From assembly GCF_027595985.1 (NCBI RefSeq), contig NC_073303.1, positions 364,566,517-364,630,516 of the forward strand: 64,000 bases of DNA, written 5' to 3'. Within the stretch, counting starts at the first letter, position 1. Every line of letters starts with the position of its first letter. The DNA comes from Sorex araneus. Lineage: Eukaryota > Chordata > Mammalia > Eulipotyphla > Soricidae. Both the position numbers and the translations under genes were made by a program. The notes beneath the pieces are model-generated. The model had not been told where the DNA came from, ran no database searches, and worked only from the letters and a program-made list of their open reading frames with translations. Shown piece after piece: positions 21,263-32,489 of the stretch.

Positions 21263-21914
21263 GAACAAGGATTTAAGCAAACAGTCCAGCTCTTAACTCT
21301 TTTGCACACCTAGAAGATGTGAGCAAATCTCGTTCCCTCATGGCATAGGAAGAAAAGAAGAAATCTTTTGGGCAGGCTAACCATGAGGTGTTCGACTAAA
21401 CTCTGAGTTTGCTGAGCTAATCTGAAGCCTGTCTTTCCTTGGGGCTGTTTGTAGACTCTGAGATCAGGCTCCAGGCGTATACAGGGACACACGCTATGGC
21501 TTAAGGTCACCTCATCCGACTGTCCACTTAGAGTCCCCTTTCCAGAGATTCTCCCTAGTTGACTGAGGGCCTCTTGGTTGGTGCTTAAATCTTTCCAGGA
21601 ACAAAGACCCCCCAGGGCTTCCAAAGGGGCTGTGTATCAACGATAGACTTTAACTATAAACTTACTTTTAGGAAGTTCTTTACATTGAATCTAATTGCCT
21701 CCCTCTTCACTTCAGTCCTTCCAGTGAAGTCTTCGATTAGCTCATCTCAATGTCTAAATGCAAATATTCTCACCTGATCACCAAAACCCTTCCCTTAATC
21801 TGTTCCTTTCCCAGGCCTCTTAGAGTAGTAAAAAGAAATCCCAAGGACCAAGGACATCTTAGTATCTTAGTGGCTGTACATCTCGAGGAGCCCAGACAGG
21901 TTCATGTGCAGGAA

Positions 21915-21990
21915 AGCTGGGGGGTGGGGGGTGGGGGTGGCGGCTCCTAACTTGACCTTTTACCTACCCCCCCCCCGCCCCCCGCCGGGA
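21915..21990. repeat. Opposed G-run and C-run clusters
   Basis: GGGGGGTGGGGGGTGGGGG (about 21919-21937) is followed 30 bases later by CCCCCCCCCCGCCCCCCGCC (about 21967-21986). Confidence 0.9.
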
Positions 21991-22029
21991 CTGGCCCTGG
22001 CAAATCCCCAGAGTGTCAAGCCTTGAGCA

Positions 22030-22740
22030 GGGTTATTTCCCAGTCCTGGAGAACAGATCACAATACCTAATCGCTTCCCATATCTTCGTTAGCATGAATC
22101 CACAATCACTATTTTGAAATAAAACCCCAAAGGAACTTGATGTTTATCCAAATTAACGAACTACAAATTCAGGACAAACTTTCAAAGCGGCTCACTGCAT
22201 TTCCCCGGGCTCTTCATGACATCTAGTGGTGACAGAGGGAAGAGTTTCCGGGAGACTTGAAGCCACTGAGAAAGTGTGTTGGCGGGGAGAAGAGGGTCTT
22301 TCATCTTATTTAATATTTGTGCTTCGGATATTTCATTTTGTGCCATTGTAATTTTGTTTTATTTTTCAACCCATGACAATGACATCCCCATCATTATCTC
22401 ACATATTGCTACTGTTTTATGTCCTTTCCATCGGGACTGACTCTGAAATCAATCAAATGTATTTTTCCACACACATCAGTGAAACACACCCACCCTCCTT
22501 TGAGGGGAAAAAAATTCATTTTGGATAAGCATAAATAACAGCATTTTGATCTGCGAACATGCCACCAGAATGTTTTGCATAAATGCATTTATCTTCCGAT
22601 GTGGTTTGAAGACTTCGGATTCCTGTGAAGTCTGAGTCATTTATAGCTAACCTTGAATGTATTGTTATTCACAATTAGAAGTAGATAAATTTCACAGGCG
22701 GAGAAGCTGACAAGTCTTTAAGACTTCACACTTAGTTTTG
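22030..22740. promoter_or_regulatory. Candidate conserved non-coding element
   Basis: 700 bases free of recognisable repeats, AT-rich, dense in homeobox/POU-like words (TTTGCATAAATGCATTTA near 22575, GATAAGCATAAATAACA near 22525, TTATTTAATATTT near 22307). Proposed only from repeat exclusion and motif density. Confidence 0.3.
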
Positions 22741-22784
22741 CAGGAAGAGCTGAAGTTAATTAGAAGTGATTATACATACATTGC

Positions 22785-22806
22785 ATGTGTGTGTGTGTGT
22801 GTGTGT
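22785..22806 (+). repeat. (TG)n microsatellite
   Basis: Eleven TG units. Confidence 0.95.
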
Positions 22807-22809
22807 TTG

Positions 22810-23610
22810 TGTTGTTGCACGCAGGCCCCACAAAGGCCTTGGGAAGGTTGCGGGTTTTTTTGGTTTTTTTTTTTACATTTTAAAAATAAACATAATCTCC
22901 TTCCCATGTGTCACTCTAAGCCCAGTAAATCTAGGAAGCTCAGCAGGATTGAACAAGGTCACTTCTTGTCAGGGCTCCAAAGGGGGGAGCAGGAAGCAGC
23001 CCTGAGCATCAGATGCTGGCCCTCTAATCCCCGCTCAGCACGGCTTCCCGGGCCTGGGGCAGCCGGGCGTGCCAGAGAACATTCCCTGGCAGACTGAGGC
23101 TCTGATGCCAACACCATCGGCGTCGGGCTGTTGCCCTCCTCCACGTCCAGTGCCCCCATCAGAAGGGCAGGTGGAACTAGACCCTCCTCTGGCAGAACAG
23201 GGGAAATCCCACCTAAGTCTGGTGGGCAGAAAAGTAATTCTGAAAAAAAGAGAAGTCCAGTTACTGACTCAGAACCAGAGGCTCCGTTGGTGTGTTTTGA
23301 CTCTTGTTGGATGTATGTATATGTATTCAATAGGGAGATAAATTGATATGTAGCAGGAGATGCACGGAACTTGTCACTTTAACAAAAACGAAATGAATGG
23401 TTATGTGTGCGTGTCCCCACAGGATATTGTTGTGGAAAAGGAACAGAACATAAGCTAAGAAACACTGTGAACATGTGGGAACGGCAGTCAGACACGATCC
23501 CAGAAGGAAGCAACAAAAGCAATGGGGGTTCCCTGGAGCCCGAGGGGCGGCGAAAGCAAAAAGAAAATGAGATGACTTTTCCTTTTCTTTTTTTTCCCCC
23601 TTCTTGTTTC
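22810..23610. other. Intergenic, unique
   Basis: Nothing recognised. 22980-23170 is GC-richer with several CpGs and overlapping short frames on both strands. Confidence 0.55.
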
Positions 23611-23611
23611 T

Positions 23612-23785
23612 TTTTCTTTTTTTATTTGGGGCACTCCCTGCAGTGCTCAGGGCTTGCTTCTGGCTCTGTGCTCAGGGATCACTCCTGGTGAGTCTAACAG
23701 GACCATATGTGATGCAGGGGATCCAACCAAAGTGGGCTGTGATCTAGGCTAGCTCTGTGACCCCTGCACCACCTCTCCATCCCCA
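23612..23785 (-). mobile_element. SOR-like SINE, old
   Basis: CAGTGCTCAGGGCTTGCTTC and GGACCATATGTGATGCAGGG. Confidence 0.75.
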
Positions 23786-23837
23786 GAGGTGACTTTTCTC
23801 TTCAATAAACTAATGAGAAAAGTATATGATTTTTAAA

Positions 23838-24015
23838 TACTTTTTTCTTTTGGGGGCCACACCTGGCGATGATCAGGGCTTACTCCTGGCTCTGCACCCA
23901 GGAGTTAGTCCTGGTGGTGTTCAGGAGACTATATGGGTTGCTGGAACCAGGGTCAGCCACACGCAAGGCCAAGACCCTACCTTGCATAGGGTCTTGTACT
24001 ATCACTCTGGCCCGA
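23838..24015 (-). mobile_element. SOR-like SINE, intermediate, with internal inverted repeat
   Basis: GGGGGCCACACCTGGCGATG to TACTATCACTCTGGCCC. The head contains AAGACCCTA ... TAGGGTCTT, a 9-bp inverted repeat. Confidence 0.8.
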
Positions 24016-24109
24016 TTTTAATATTTTATAAACAATTTTGCCTGAGTTTGGAAAGTTGTCACTCTCCTGTAAGTGATAAGTCTTAAATACATGGTCAAAG
24101 ATAGAATAA

Positions 24110-24270
24110 GGTGGGCTGAGAGGTTGTACAATGGGTAGGGCATTTGCCTGGCGTTTGACCAACCCAGGTTCAATTCCAACATCACATATGGTCCTCTGGG
24201 CACTCCAGGAGTAATTCCTCAGTGCACAGCCAGGAGCAACCCCGGGAGTGGCCAAAAACAAAGCAACAAC
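24110..24270 (+). mobile_element. SOR-like SINE, intermediate
   Basis: GGGTAGGGCATTTGCCTGGC and GGAGTAATTCCTCAGTGCAC. Confidence 0.8.
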
Positions 24271-24635
24271 AACCAAAAAAGATAAAGAGGCCGATTCTGG
24301 CTCCCTGATGTGCTTAGAAGTCTCTAGTCTGTCCAAACAAGTGAAAATTCTTCTTAGGTCCATCTGAGAAGGGAGAGCCCAGGGCAAACCTGGCCCAAAC
24401 AACATACAGGCAAATGCAGAGCATTCTGATTGATTGAACCAGCAACCTCCCAAACAATCAGAGTTGGGGGGTTAAAAACTGAACTTGAACAAATTTCTGG
24501 GACTCAGAGAAATAAGGTGAAACATTTTACAGCTCCAGTGGGATCTGGGCAGAGGCAGAACCAGCATTTTTATGAATTTTAGGTCTAGATGCCCCAGCAA
24601 GTCCTCCCAGGAAGGGTGGGACAAATGGAGGAAAG

Positions 24636-24795
24636 GGGGAAGAAATAAGGGAGGGAGGAAGGAGAGGGGAAGGAAGGAAGGGAGAGAGGAAGGAAGGGAA
24701 GAAAGGAGGGAGAGATGGAGGGCAGGAGGGAGGGAGGGAAAGAGGGAGGGAGGAAGGGAGGGAGGGAGGGAGGGAGGGAGGGAGGGAGGGAGGGT
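24636..24795 (+). repeat. Polypurine (GGAA/GGGA)n tract
   Basis: 160 bases of almost pure purine, ending in a regular (GGGA)n from about 24755. Confidence 0.95.
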
Positions 24796-24903
24796 TCCAA
24801 GCCTGGCACCCACAAAAATAATTACATTATGTAATGGATCAATACTTTAAAATGACATATAGTGATCCTAAAATATATGCATCTCAGAATAATATCAAAA
24901 TAT

Positions 24904-25468
24904 CATCATCATCATCATCAATCCCATTGATCGTCGATTTTCTCAAGCAGTCTCAGTAACATCTCCATTTGTCCTAGCCCTGAGATTTTAGAAGCCTCTC
25001 TTTACTCATCCTTCCCAATGGTGCCGCATTGGAGGTCCTTTCAGAGTCAGGGGAATGAGACCCATCATTGTTACTGGTTTGGGCATATGAATATGCCACG
25101 GGAGTTTGCCAGGCTCCCCGATGTGGGCAGGAAACCCAGGAAACCCTCGATAGCTTGCCAGGTTCTCTGAGAGAGAGAACCAGGCTATAATATGCGGCTT
25201 CCAGGAGCTCGGTTTTATAGTCTCTGGATGTTGGCTGTTGATGGGATTACATGGCACTGGGGACAGTTTCTGGGTGTGACTGCCTAGCTACTGGAAAATG
25301 GGGGATCTGGGTGGAAGAGGCCCAGTCCCGATCTGAGCAAGCTTGGAGATCTCAGCCTCGGGTCCTGCACACCTGGGTTCCTCTGCCGGTTCCTTCATGT
25401 GTGAGGCTCATCTGAACATATGGAGAGGGCATGGCTGTGGCTGGGTTCCAGAGGTCTTCAGCTGTAGG
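24904..25468 (-). mobile_element. Internally deleted RTE-like element (older relative)
   Basis: On the minus strand it starts with about 480 bases of RTE-like 5' sequence. This includes CTGGCAAACTCCCGTGGCAT, the ATTCATATGCCC palindrome relic, and TAAAGAGAGGCTTCTAAAAT matching the 32.8-33.0 kb region of the full RTE. It then jumps to an RTE-type 3' tail (GCTTGAGAAAATCGACGATC, AATGGGATTGATGATG...), with no coding body. A short possible duplication CAAAATAT lies at both ends. Divergence from the 32.8-kb copy suggests greater age. Confidence 0.7.
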
Positions 25469-25744
25469 CAAAATATATGAGACAAAAATAGAATTGCAAG
25501 AAAAGGGGATAAGTTACTATAAAACAGTTTTGAATTTAATACTTCTCTATCAGAAATGGACAGATTCAGATGGCAGAAAATAAAGATATACTGGAACTCA
25601 AATTCACCATCAGTCAATAGGATTGTAATTCACAGCTATAGAGAATTCTTCATCAGAGGCAGATGACATGCTTTTCCCAATTCACATGGAAACTTACCCA
25701 TATAGACAACAGTCTAGTCTGTAAGAAATACCTTAATAAGTGTA

Positions 25745-25915
25745 ATGGGGAGAGGAGGTGCGAAGCAATAGTACAGTGGGTATAGCATTTGCCTTGTATG
25801 TTGCTGAGCTGGGTTCATTCCCCAGCATCCCAGGTGGTCCCCAAGCCTGCCAAGAGTAATTCCTGAGTACAGTTCCTGGAGTAACCCCTGAGCATCACTG
25901 GGTGTGATAAAAGAA
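25745..25915 (+). mobile_element. SOR-like SINE, intermediate
   Basis: GCAATAGTACAGTGGGTATA. The tail is an extended (AATAAG/AATAAA)n to about 25990. Confidence 0.85.
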
Positions 25916-26299
25916 TAAGAATAATAAGAAGAAAATAAATAAATAAATTGAAATTTAAAAAAGAATAATAATAAGAATAATAATAAATAGAACACAAATC
26001 ATACAACCTCTGTTCATAGAACACAATGTTACTAAACTTCAAATTCAACACCAGAAAGATAGTTAGATGATCCCCAAATACTTTGACATTGAAAATACAT
26101 TTCTCTATAGCATATCATCTAAATTTGATGATCCAAAAATTGGATTATCAAAGCGTACACTTTAAATAAGTGAATTCATGGCATGTGAATGTTTCAATAT
26201 AGCTTTTACTTTGGGGGGAGTCGTTTCTTCAGTTTATTTGGAGGCCACACCTAGTTGCCCTGGGGCATTGCTGGGCATGGCATGGAAACAAGGTAAGCC

Positions 26300-26550
26300 A
26301 GAAAAGCATTATTAAACCACAATTCACAAAATGAGAGAGGGGGAGAGAGAGAGAGAGGGAAGAGAGGTACCTGCATGGAGGCAGGCTGGGGTGGGGGGAG
26401 TTGGAAGAGGTGGGAGGGAAATTGGGGACACTGATGGGAGGAAATATGTACTGGTGGAGGGATGGATGTTGGAACATTGTATGACTGAAACTCAGTTATG
26501 AACCGCTTTGTAATGCTATATTTCACAGTGATTCAATTTAAAAAATCAAA
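26300..26550 (+). mobile_element. L1 3' end, 5'-truncated
   Basis: GAGAGAGGGGGAGAG tract, ACTGGTGGAGGGATGGATGT, ACATTGTATGACTGAAACTC and TTTCACAGTGATTCAATTTA with an A-rich end. Confidence 0.8.
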
Positions 26551-26559
26551 GCATTGTTA

Positions 26560-27065
26560 GATATTAAATTCATTTCTTAAGTGTAAAGGCTCATCATATT
26601 CTACAAATATATTTCCAAATCTAGACATAACTAATAAGATGGTGTTAGAAGTAATTTAAAACCAACAGAACTTCAAGCAAGAAACAACACAAAAACTTGA
26701 TCTAAAAGACATGCAAATGGTATTCAACAATTAAAAAATGTATATACTTTTCAAGCATATTTTCAGAAGTCATATTTATAAAGTATTTACCAAAACGTGT
26801 TATACGATAAACACAGGGCCATGAATCAAGTTTCAACACATTTCAACAGCTAAAACATATAAAATATATTTTTCTGACCTAATGCCGTTAAACTGGATAG
26901 CAAAAACAAATATCTAGAAAACCCAATTTGTTTGTAAATTAGCAGATGTATGCCCTAATAGTTCATGGATCAAGAAAAAAATCAGAAAACATTTGATTTA
27001 GACAACAAATCTTATGTGCTATAGTTAAACCTACTCCTAAAATAAATAGTTTCAAAACATGCATT
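26560..27065. other. Intergenic, AT-rich
   Basis: Nothing recognised. Confidence 0.6.
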
Positions 27066-27069
27066 TTAA

Positions 27070-27240
27070 AAAAGATGAGCCAGGAGCCAGAGAGAGGTAA
27101 GACACTTACCTTGCATGGGCTGGGCCCTGGTTTCAAACCAATGGTACCACACCTGGTTCCTTGAGCACAGGTAGGGGTCACACCTAGTCCAGAGCCAGTA
27201 ATAGTACCTGAACACTACCGTGTGTGGCCACAATAAAACA
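27070..27240 (+). mobile_element. SOR-like SINE, old
   Basis: GAGCCAGAGAGAGGTAAGAC-like head, then GGTAGGGGTCACACCTAGTC. Confidence 0.65.
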
Positions 27241-27304
27241 CTACCAGGTGTGGCTCCTCAAAAACAAAACAAAACAAAAAGTGCAATGAATTAAAAACAG
27301 TTCA

Positions 27305-27455
27305 ATAGTGAGTAAGGCACTGGCTTCTCATGGGACTGGCCCCAATTCCAGCCCCAGTACCACATATGTTGTCCCAAGTACACCAGGAATGGTCCCTGAA
27401 CACAGAGCAAGGAATAAGGCTGAGCACAAATGGGTGTGGCCAAAACACACCCCCA
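27305..27455 (+). mobile_element. SOR-like SINE, old
   Basis: GTACCACATATGTTGTCCCA, CACCAGGAATGGTCCCTGAA and AAATGGGTGTGGCCAAAACA. Confidence 0.65.
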
Positions 27456-27607
27456 AGAAAAAATTTTTAGACCAGTTAATTAAATTAATGAACCTTTAGA
27501 GACAAATTAAGAGCAACTCAAGTTTTGACCAACAGTCAGAAGAATAAAGGAATTTTGGTTCATGCAATAGAATGCTATTCAATATTTTTTAAAGAATACA
27601 TTGTAGG

Positions 27608-28330
27608 ATAGCCAGAATCTGGAAAAAACCCGAGTGCCTGAGAATAGATGACTGGTTAAAGAAACTTTGGTACATCTACACAATGGAATACTATGCAGCT
27701 GTCAGAAAGGATGGAGACATGAACTTTGCACATAAGTGAATCAACATGGAAAGTATCATGCTAAGTGAAATGAATCAGAAAGAAAGAGACAGACACAGAA
27801 AAACTGCACTCAACTGCGGAATATAAAACAATAGAATGTGAGACTAACACCCAAGAATAGTAGCAATAAGTACCAGGAGGCCTGCTCCACGGCTTGGAAG
27901 CTTACCTCACATGCTTATGAAAGTTAACAATGTTATGCATTTGGATAACAATAATTTTATTTTTTATCTAAAGAGGGAGAGGGCAGCTCAGATAGAAAAG
28001 GGAACACCAACTAAAGTGTAGTGGAGGATCCACTCAGGATGGGAGAGGCAGGTTGAAAGCAGACTATAGATTGAACACGATAGCCACCCAGTATCTCCAC
28101 TGCAAACCATAACACCCAATAGGAGAGAGAGAACAATAAAGAATTCCCTGTCACAGAGTGGGGGGAGGGAGACAGCATGGAGGGGGAGGGACCCTGGGGC
28201 CATCGGTGGAGAAGAATGGGCACTGGTGGAGGGATGGGTACTCCAGTATTGTATAAATGTAACACAGACCCGAAACTCTATAACTGCACCCTCACGTTGA
28301 CTCATTAATAAAAAAATAAAAATTTTTTTT
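27608..28330 (+). mobile_element. L1 3' end, first of a tandem pair
   Basis: Starts ATAGCCAGAATCTGGAAAAA and includes CACAATGGAATACTATGCAG, the widely conserved terminal L1 segment, then the full 3' UTR to TCATTAATAAAAAAATAAAA. The upstream duplication copy AAAGAATACATTGTAGG is at 27591-27607. Confidence 0.85.
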
Positions 28331-28335
28331 AAAAA

Positions 28336-28978
28336 AGAAACTTTGGTACATCTATACAATGGAGTACTATGCAGCTGTTAGAAAGGATGAAGTCATGAAC
28401 TTTGCATATAAGTGGATCAACATGGAAAGTATCATGCTAAGTGAAATGAGCCAGAAAGAGAGGGACAGACATAGAAAGATTGCACTCATCTGTGGAATAT
28501 AAAATAACAGAGTAGGAGACTAATACCCAAGAATGGTAGTATATAATACCAGGAGGTTGGCTCCATAGCTTGGAAGCTAGCCTCACACACTGGGGGAAAG
28601 TCATCCCAGATAGAGAGGGGAACACCAAGTAATATGTGATTGGAGATCCTGCGCAGGAAGGGAGATACGTGCTGAAAGTAGACTAGAGATTGAACAGGAT
28701 GACCACTCAATACCCCTATTGCAAACCACAACACCCAAAAGGAGATAGAGATATCAAATTGGAATGCCCTGCCACAGAGGCGGGGTGGGGTGGGGGGATG
28801 GGAGTGGGGGGTGGGAGGGATACTGGGTTCATTGGTGGTGGAAAATGGACACTGGTGGAGGGATGGGCTCTCAAACATTGCATGAGGGAAAAACAAGCAC
28901 GAAAATGTGTGAATCTGTAACTGTACCCTCACTGTGACTCACTAATTAAAAAATAAATAAATTTAAATAATTTTAAAA
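28336..28978 (+). mobile_element. L1 3' end, second of a tandem pair
   Basis: Starts AAACTTTGGTACATCTATAC, 30-50 bases further into L1 than its neighbour, and diverges from it throughout. The pair are separate insertions rather than a recent duplication. It is followed at 28979-28995 by AAAGAATACATTGTAGG, matching the sequence before the first copy. Confidence 0.85.
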
Positions 28979-28995
28979 AAAGAATACATTGTAGG

Positions 28996-29170
28996 GTTTG
29001 GAGTGATAGCACAGTGGGTAGAGCGTTTGCCTTGCATGCAGGTGACCCGGGTTCAATTCCCAGCATCCCATATGGTCCCCTTAGCACCGCCAGGGGTAAT
29101 TCCTAAGTGAGAGCCAGGAGTGACCCCTGTGCATCGCCGGGTTGACCCCCCCCCCAAAAAAAAGCAAAAA
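28996..29170 (+). mobile_element. SOR-like SINE, young
   Basis: Inserted at the right end of the tandem L1 pair. Its left flank AATACATTGTA (28983-28993) is repeated at 29173-29183. Confidence 0.92.
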
Positions 29171-29374
29171 AAAATACATTGTAAATCTATATAATAATAC
29201 GGATGTGTCTAAAGAGATTAGGTTGAATTCCCAAAGTCTGAGGAAAAAATGGTCATGCTTGTATTATTTTATTTACATGAAATTCTAAAATGTGCAAACT
29301 AATCTGCAGTGATAGAAAGGTCATCAGTGGATAACTGAGGGAGGAAAACAAGGGTGAGAAGGAGCACCAAGAAT

Positions 29375-29545
29375 ATACAGGCATGGCTCTGGAAAGATAG
29401 TCCAGAGGGTAAGGCCTTTGCTTTGTATGTGATCCATCAGTCCGGGTTCCATCCTCAGCATCTCATATGGTTCTCTAAGCACCACCACAAGGGACTCCTG
29501 AGTTCAGAGCTAGGAGTAACCCCTGAATATCACCATGTGGCCTAA
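29375..29545 (+). mobile_element. SOR-like SINE with (TA)n tail
   Basis: CTCTGGAAAGATAGTCCAGA, CATCTCATATGGTTCTCTAA. The 3' end runs into an AT repeat to about 29586. Confidence 0.8.
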
Positions 29546-29586
29546 TATATATATTATTTATATATTATATATATTATATATATACC
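29544..29586. repeat. (TA)n-rich repeat
   Basis: AT-only tract continuing from a SINE tail. Confidence 0.9.
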
Positions 29587-29589
29587 AGG

Positions 29590-30450
29590 TATAGTAGATA
29601 CACTTACTCTCTTAACTGTGATCACAGTTTGATTTCATAGGTACAGATATAGGCTAAGGCTTACCAAATCCTACACTAGGTGTAATTTAATATGTATTCA
29701 TTTTAAACCTAGTCATTTAAAAGACTACTACGAACAAAAGCATGAACAGAAAACAGTTCATAGAAAAAAATTCCCACCAGAAAATGGAATCATCAAATAT
29801 AAAAGCTCCCCCTTCTCTATGTTTTTATTAATGACCTGCAGTAGACAGTGGCCCAAAAACATTAGGTACAAATGAAATAGGTTGAGAGAGAGAGACATTC
29901 ACACAATCTGTAGCGTAGCCTACTGTTACAATTGGCTTAATTTATTATTAGCTACTGCTATCACTCTCTTACTGTGCTTAATTAATACTGTGCCTGAATT
30001 AAACAAAATCACTGGTTTGTATGTACAGGCAAAAACAGAGTATCTGCAGGGTTGGGTCCTCACGGCAGTTTCAGGCAGCTGGGGGTCTCAGAAAGGCTCA
30101 CCCTGGGGTAAGTGTATGCTGCTATAACTATATTTAGACTTTTCTTATTTGTGAGCTTTTACCATCCTAGACAGCAGCTCTGGGATGAGCTCGTTTGCCA
30201 ACGCCCCATGAGAACAACAAGAAAACCAGATGAGATGAGATTGCATTTGCTTTGGAGAGTTCTTGGGGAGCTGAGATCACAGAAGGAGGAAGGACTATGA
30301 GTTCATTTGATGGTGCAGTCACTTCTCTCTCGGCAGAAAGCTGAGGTCTGAGTGAAGGTGAGAGGAGAAAGTGTTGCTGGGGAACAGAGAGCCCAGAAGA
30401 GCTTTGAGTGACTGCCCGTATCCAAACAGACAAAATGGAAGAATTGTGGA
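29590..30450. other. Intergenic, AT-rich
   Basis: Nothing recognised. Confidence 0.6.
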
Positions 30451-30454
30451 CCCA

Positions 30455-30625
30455 TGAGCTCGAGCGATAGTACAGCAGGTAGGGCGTTTGCCTTGCACGA
30501 GGCTGACCCGGGTCCGATCTCCGGCATCTCATAGGGTCTTCCAAACACCGCCAGGAGTAATGTCTGAGTGCAGACTGAGTAATCCCTGGAGTATCACCTG
30601 GTGTGACCAAAGAAAAAAACAAAAA
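30455..30625 (+). mobile_element. SOR-like SINE, young
   Basis: GAGCGATAGTACAGCAGGTA through TATCACCTGGTGTGACCAAA. Confidence 0.88.
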
Positions 30626-30702
30626 ATACTGTGACTCGTGGATCCATATCCCAGGGAGAAGAGAAAAACCAGAGAGAAATTGCTGATACACAACTGAGAT
30701 TT

Positions 30703-30890
30703 GGCCAGAGAGTAAGAGGATAAGATGCTTGTCCAGCACGTGGCCAGCCCAGGTTTGAGCTCTGGCACCACACACAATCCCTGATAAATACCACATGTAA
30801 TCAGAGAGCCAGGAGGGCCCTTGATTGAGGACAAAACTGGGAGTAGCCCTATGTGCCACTGATGTGACTCCCAAATGTCCCCCAGAAGAA
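30703..30890 (+). mobile_element. SOR-like SINE, old
   Basis: GGCCAGAGAGTAAGAGGATA, GTTTGAGCTCTGGCACCACA and CCACTGATGTGACTCCC. Confidence 0.65.
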
Positions 30891-31162
30891 AACATAAAAT
30901 CTAAACACAGATGGACAACTAGGAACCAACTCACAAAATGGCATACTTAAAAAATATTACCAGCCATTGCTCTACAAGTAGAATAATTCATATTAAAAAG
31001 CAGAGGTTGTCACACTAGATTTTGCAAGGCTCAACTAAATTATTTTGCAAGAAAAAGACACAAATACAGTGGCTATATTAACGTCAGACAAGATAAATAA
31101 GCATTAAGATAAGAAGTACTTCCAGAGACATATATTTGTGATTCCAGGGTCACACAAACATT

Positions 31163-31219
31163 ATGTCTTTCATCAGATGTCTCATTAGATTCTCATTAGA
31201 CATCTGATGAAAAAGACAT
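31163..31219. repeat. Inverted repeat (hairpin)
   Basis: ATGTCTTTCATCAGATGTCT (31163-31182) pairs with AGACATCTGATG...AAAGACAT (31198-31219) with a 2-base bulge and a 15-base loop. Confidence 0.9.
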
Positions 31220-31227
31220 GATGTATA

Positions 31228-31440
31228 TGTCCTTACACCAAATATCCGATCATAGTCGGAGTCTGTAACACTAATTTCTCGGTAATTAATAGCGTCAGAA
31301 ACAAAAGCATTGTAACGATGTTGATCACCTGAGCAATATCATCAACCACCTTCTTCTCACTGATACTTACAAAAATGATGAATCTGACAACTGAGGCATA
31401 TACGTTCTCCTGAAATGCGCTGTCATGTTTCATCATCTGA
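31228..31440 (-). other. Unidentified open stretch with locally high CpG
   Basis: A 67-codon minus-strand frame includes hydrophobic VINIVTMLLFLTLLITEK. An alternative frame reads NAFVSDAINYREISVTDSDY. About seven CpGs lie in 210 bases inside AT-rich sequence. No family recognised. Confidence 0.2.
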
Positions 31441-31559
31441 ATGTTTCATCATTCATCAAGATAGACTATTATGGTGAGACATAAGACAAGCTTCTCAGAT
31501 TAGACGAGATTGATATCTTAAAGAATGTTCTCTTACAGAAATGGAATTAAATTAAAAAT

Positions 31560-31735
31560 AAGATATCTCCTCTGTCCTCTTTCCTCTCTTATTTCTTCTC
31601 ACACTTCTCTCCTCTTCCTCATTTTTCCTCTCTCTCTCCTTTATTCTCTCTTCTATTTCCTTTGCTCTCTCTCCCCTCTTCTCATGTTCATCTCTATCTT
31701 TTTTCTCTTCCAATTTCCTAAATAAAACTATTTCT
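31560..31735 (+). repeat. Polypyrimidine (CT)-rich tract
   Basis: 175 bases of irregular TCTC/CCTT sequence. Confidence 0.85.
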
Positions 31736-31744
31736 CTTGCAAAT

Positions 31745-31820
31745 AGTTAGCTCAGGAGATACCCCTGAGCACAGAGCCGGGGTAGCCCTTGAACACTGCT
31801 GGGAGTAGTCAAAAAATTTT
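31745..31820 (+). mobile_element. SINE 3' scrap
   Basis: CCCCTGAGCACAGAGCCGGG and GAACACTGCTGGGAGTAGTC. Confidence 0.6.
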
Positions 31821-32259
31821 TTTCTTCAAAGTAACAACTACTTGATTTTCTAAATAAATTATTTAATTTAATAAAGTACTTAGAAAATGCCAAATTATTT
31901 ATATTTCTAAATTACCCATTAACTAGAGTAAATTATAAAAACGTTAGGAAGTTTATTAAGACTTTATTTACAAAGACAAAAGAGGTCTATTTATGATCAA
32001 AATGTTTATATTAAGCAAATAAAAACTGATTTGACACAGATTTACTAGAAGCAAGAAAGTAAAATGAAAAAATGTAAGTTGAAATATATTAACAAAGACA
32101 AAGTACATTAAGGTTAATAAAATGTATAGCTTCTGTAAGGCTAAGTCACAAAAAAACCCCAAAAAAATCAATTCTCAAGAAGAAAAGGAAGTAAACAGAT
32201 CTTTAAAGCATTAATTATGTGATAAAAGAATATCAGGAGAAAAAAGAGCAAAGAATATT

Positions 32260-32410
32260 ATGAGGACCAGAGAGATAGTACATGGGTTAAGGTGCTTACC
32301 TTGCAGCAGCAGACCTGGTTTGATACCCAAGACCACATATGACCCCCTGAGCACTGCCAGGAATGATCTCTGAGCACAGAGCCCAGAGTAAGCCCTTAGG
32401 ATAGCCAAAT
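32260..32410 (+). mobile_element. SOR-like SINE, intermediate
   Basis: GACCAGAGAGATAGTACATG, CCCCCTGAGCACTGCCAGGA. Confidence 0.8.
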
Positions 32411-32489
32411 TTGTTCCAATCCCTCCTCTCTAAAAAGAATGTCATGAAAAACTTTATGCTGATAAATTTGACAATTTAAATAAAAATAG

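Noticed and set aside
24472..24850. Low-complexity Pro/Ser/Leu or Gly/Arg/Glu frames
   Set aside because: They are translations of the polypurine tract.
30167..30934. 255-codon minus-strand ORF
   Set aside because: More than half lies across two SINEs (30455-30625 and 30703-30890). The remainder has no recognisable domain.
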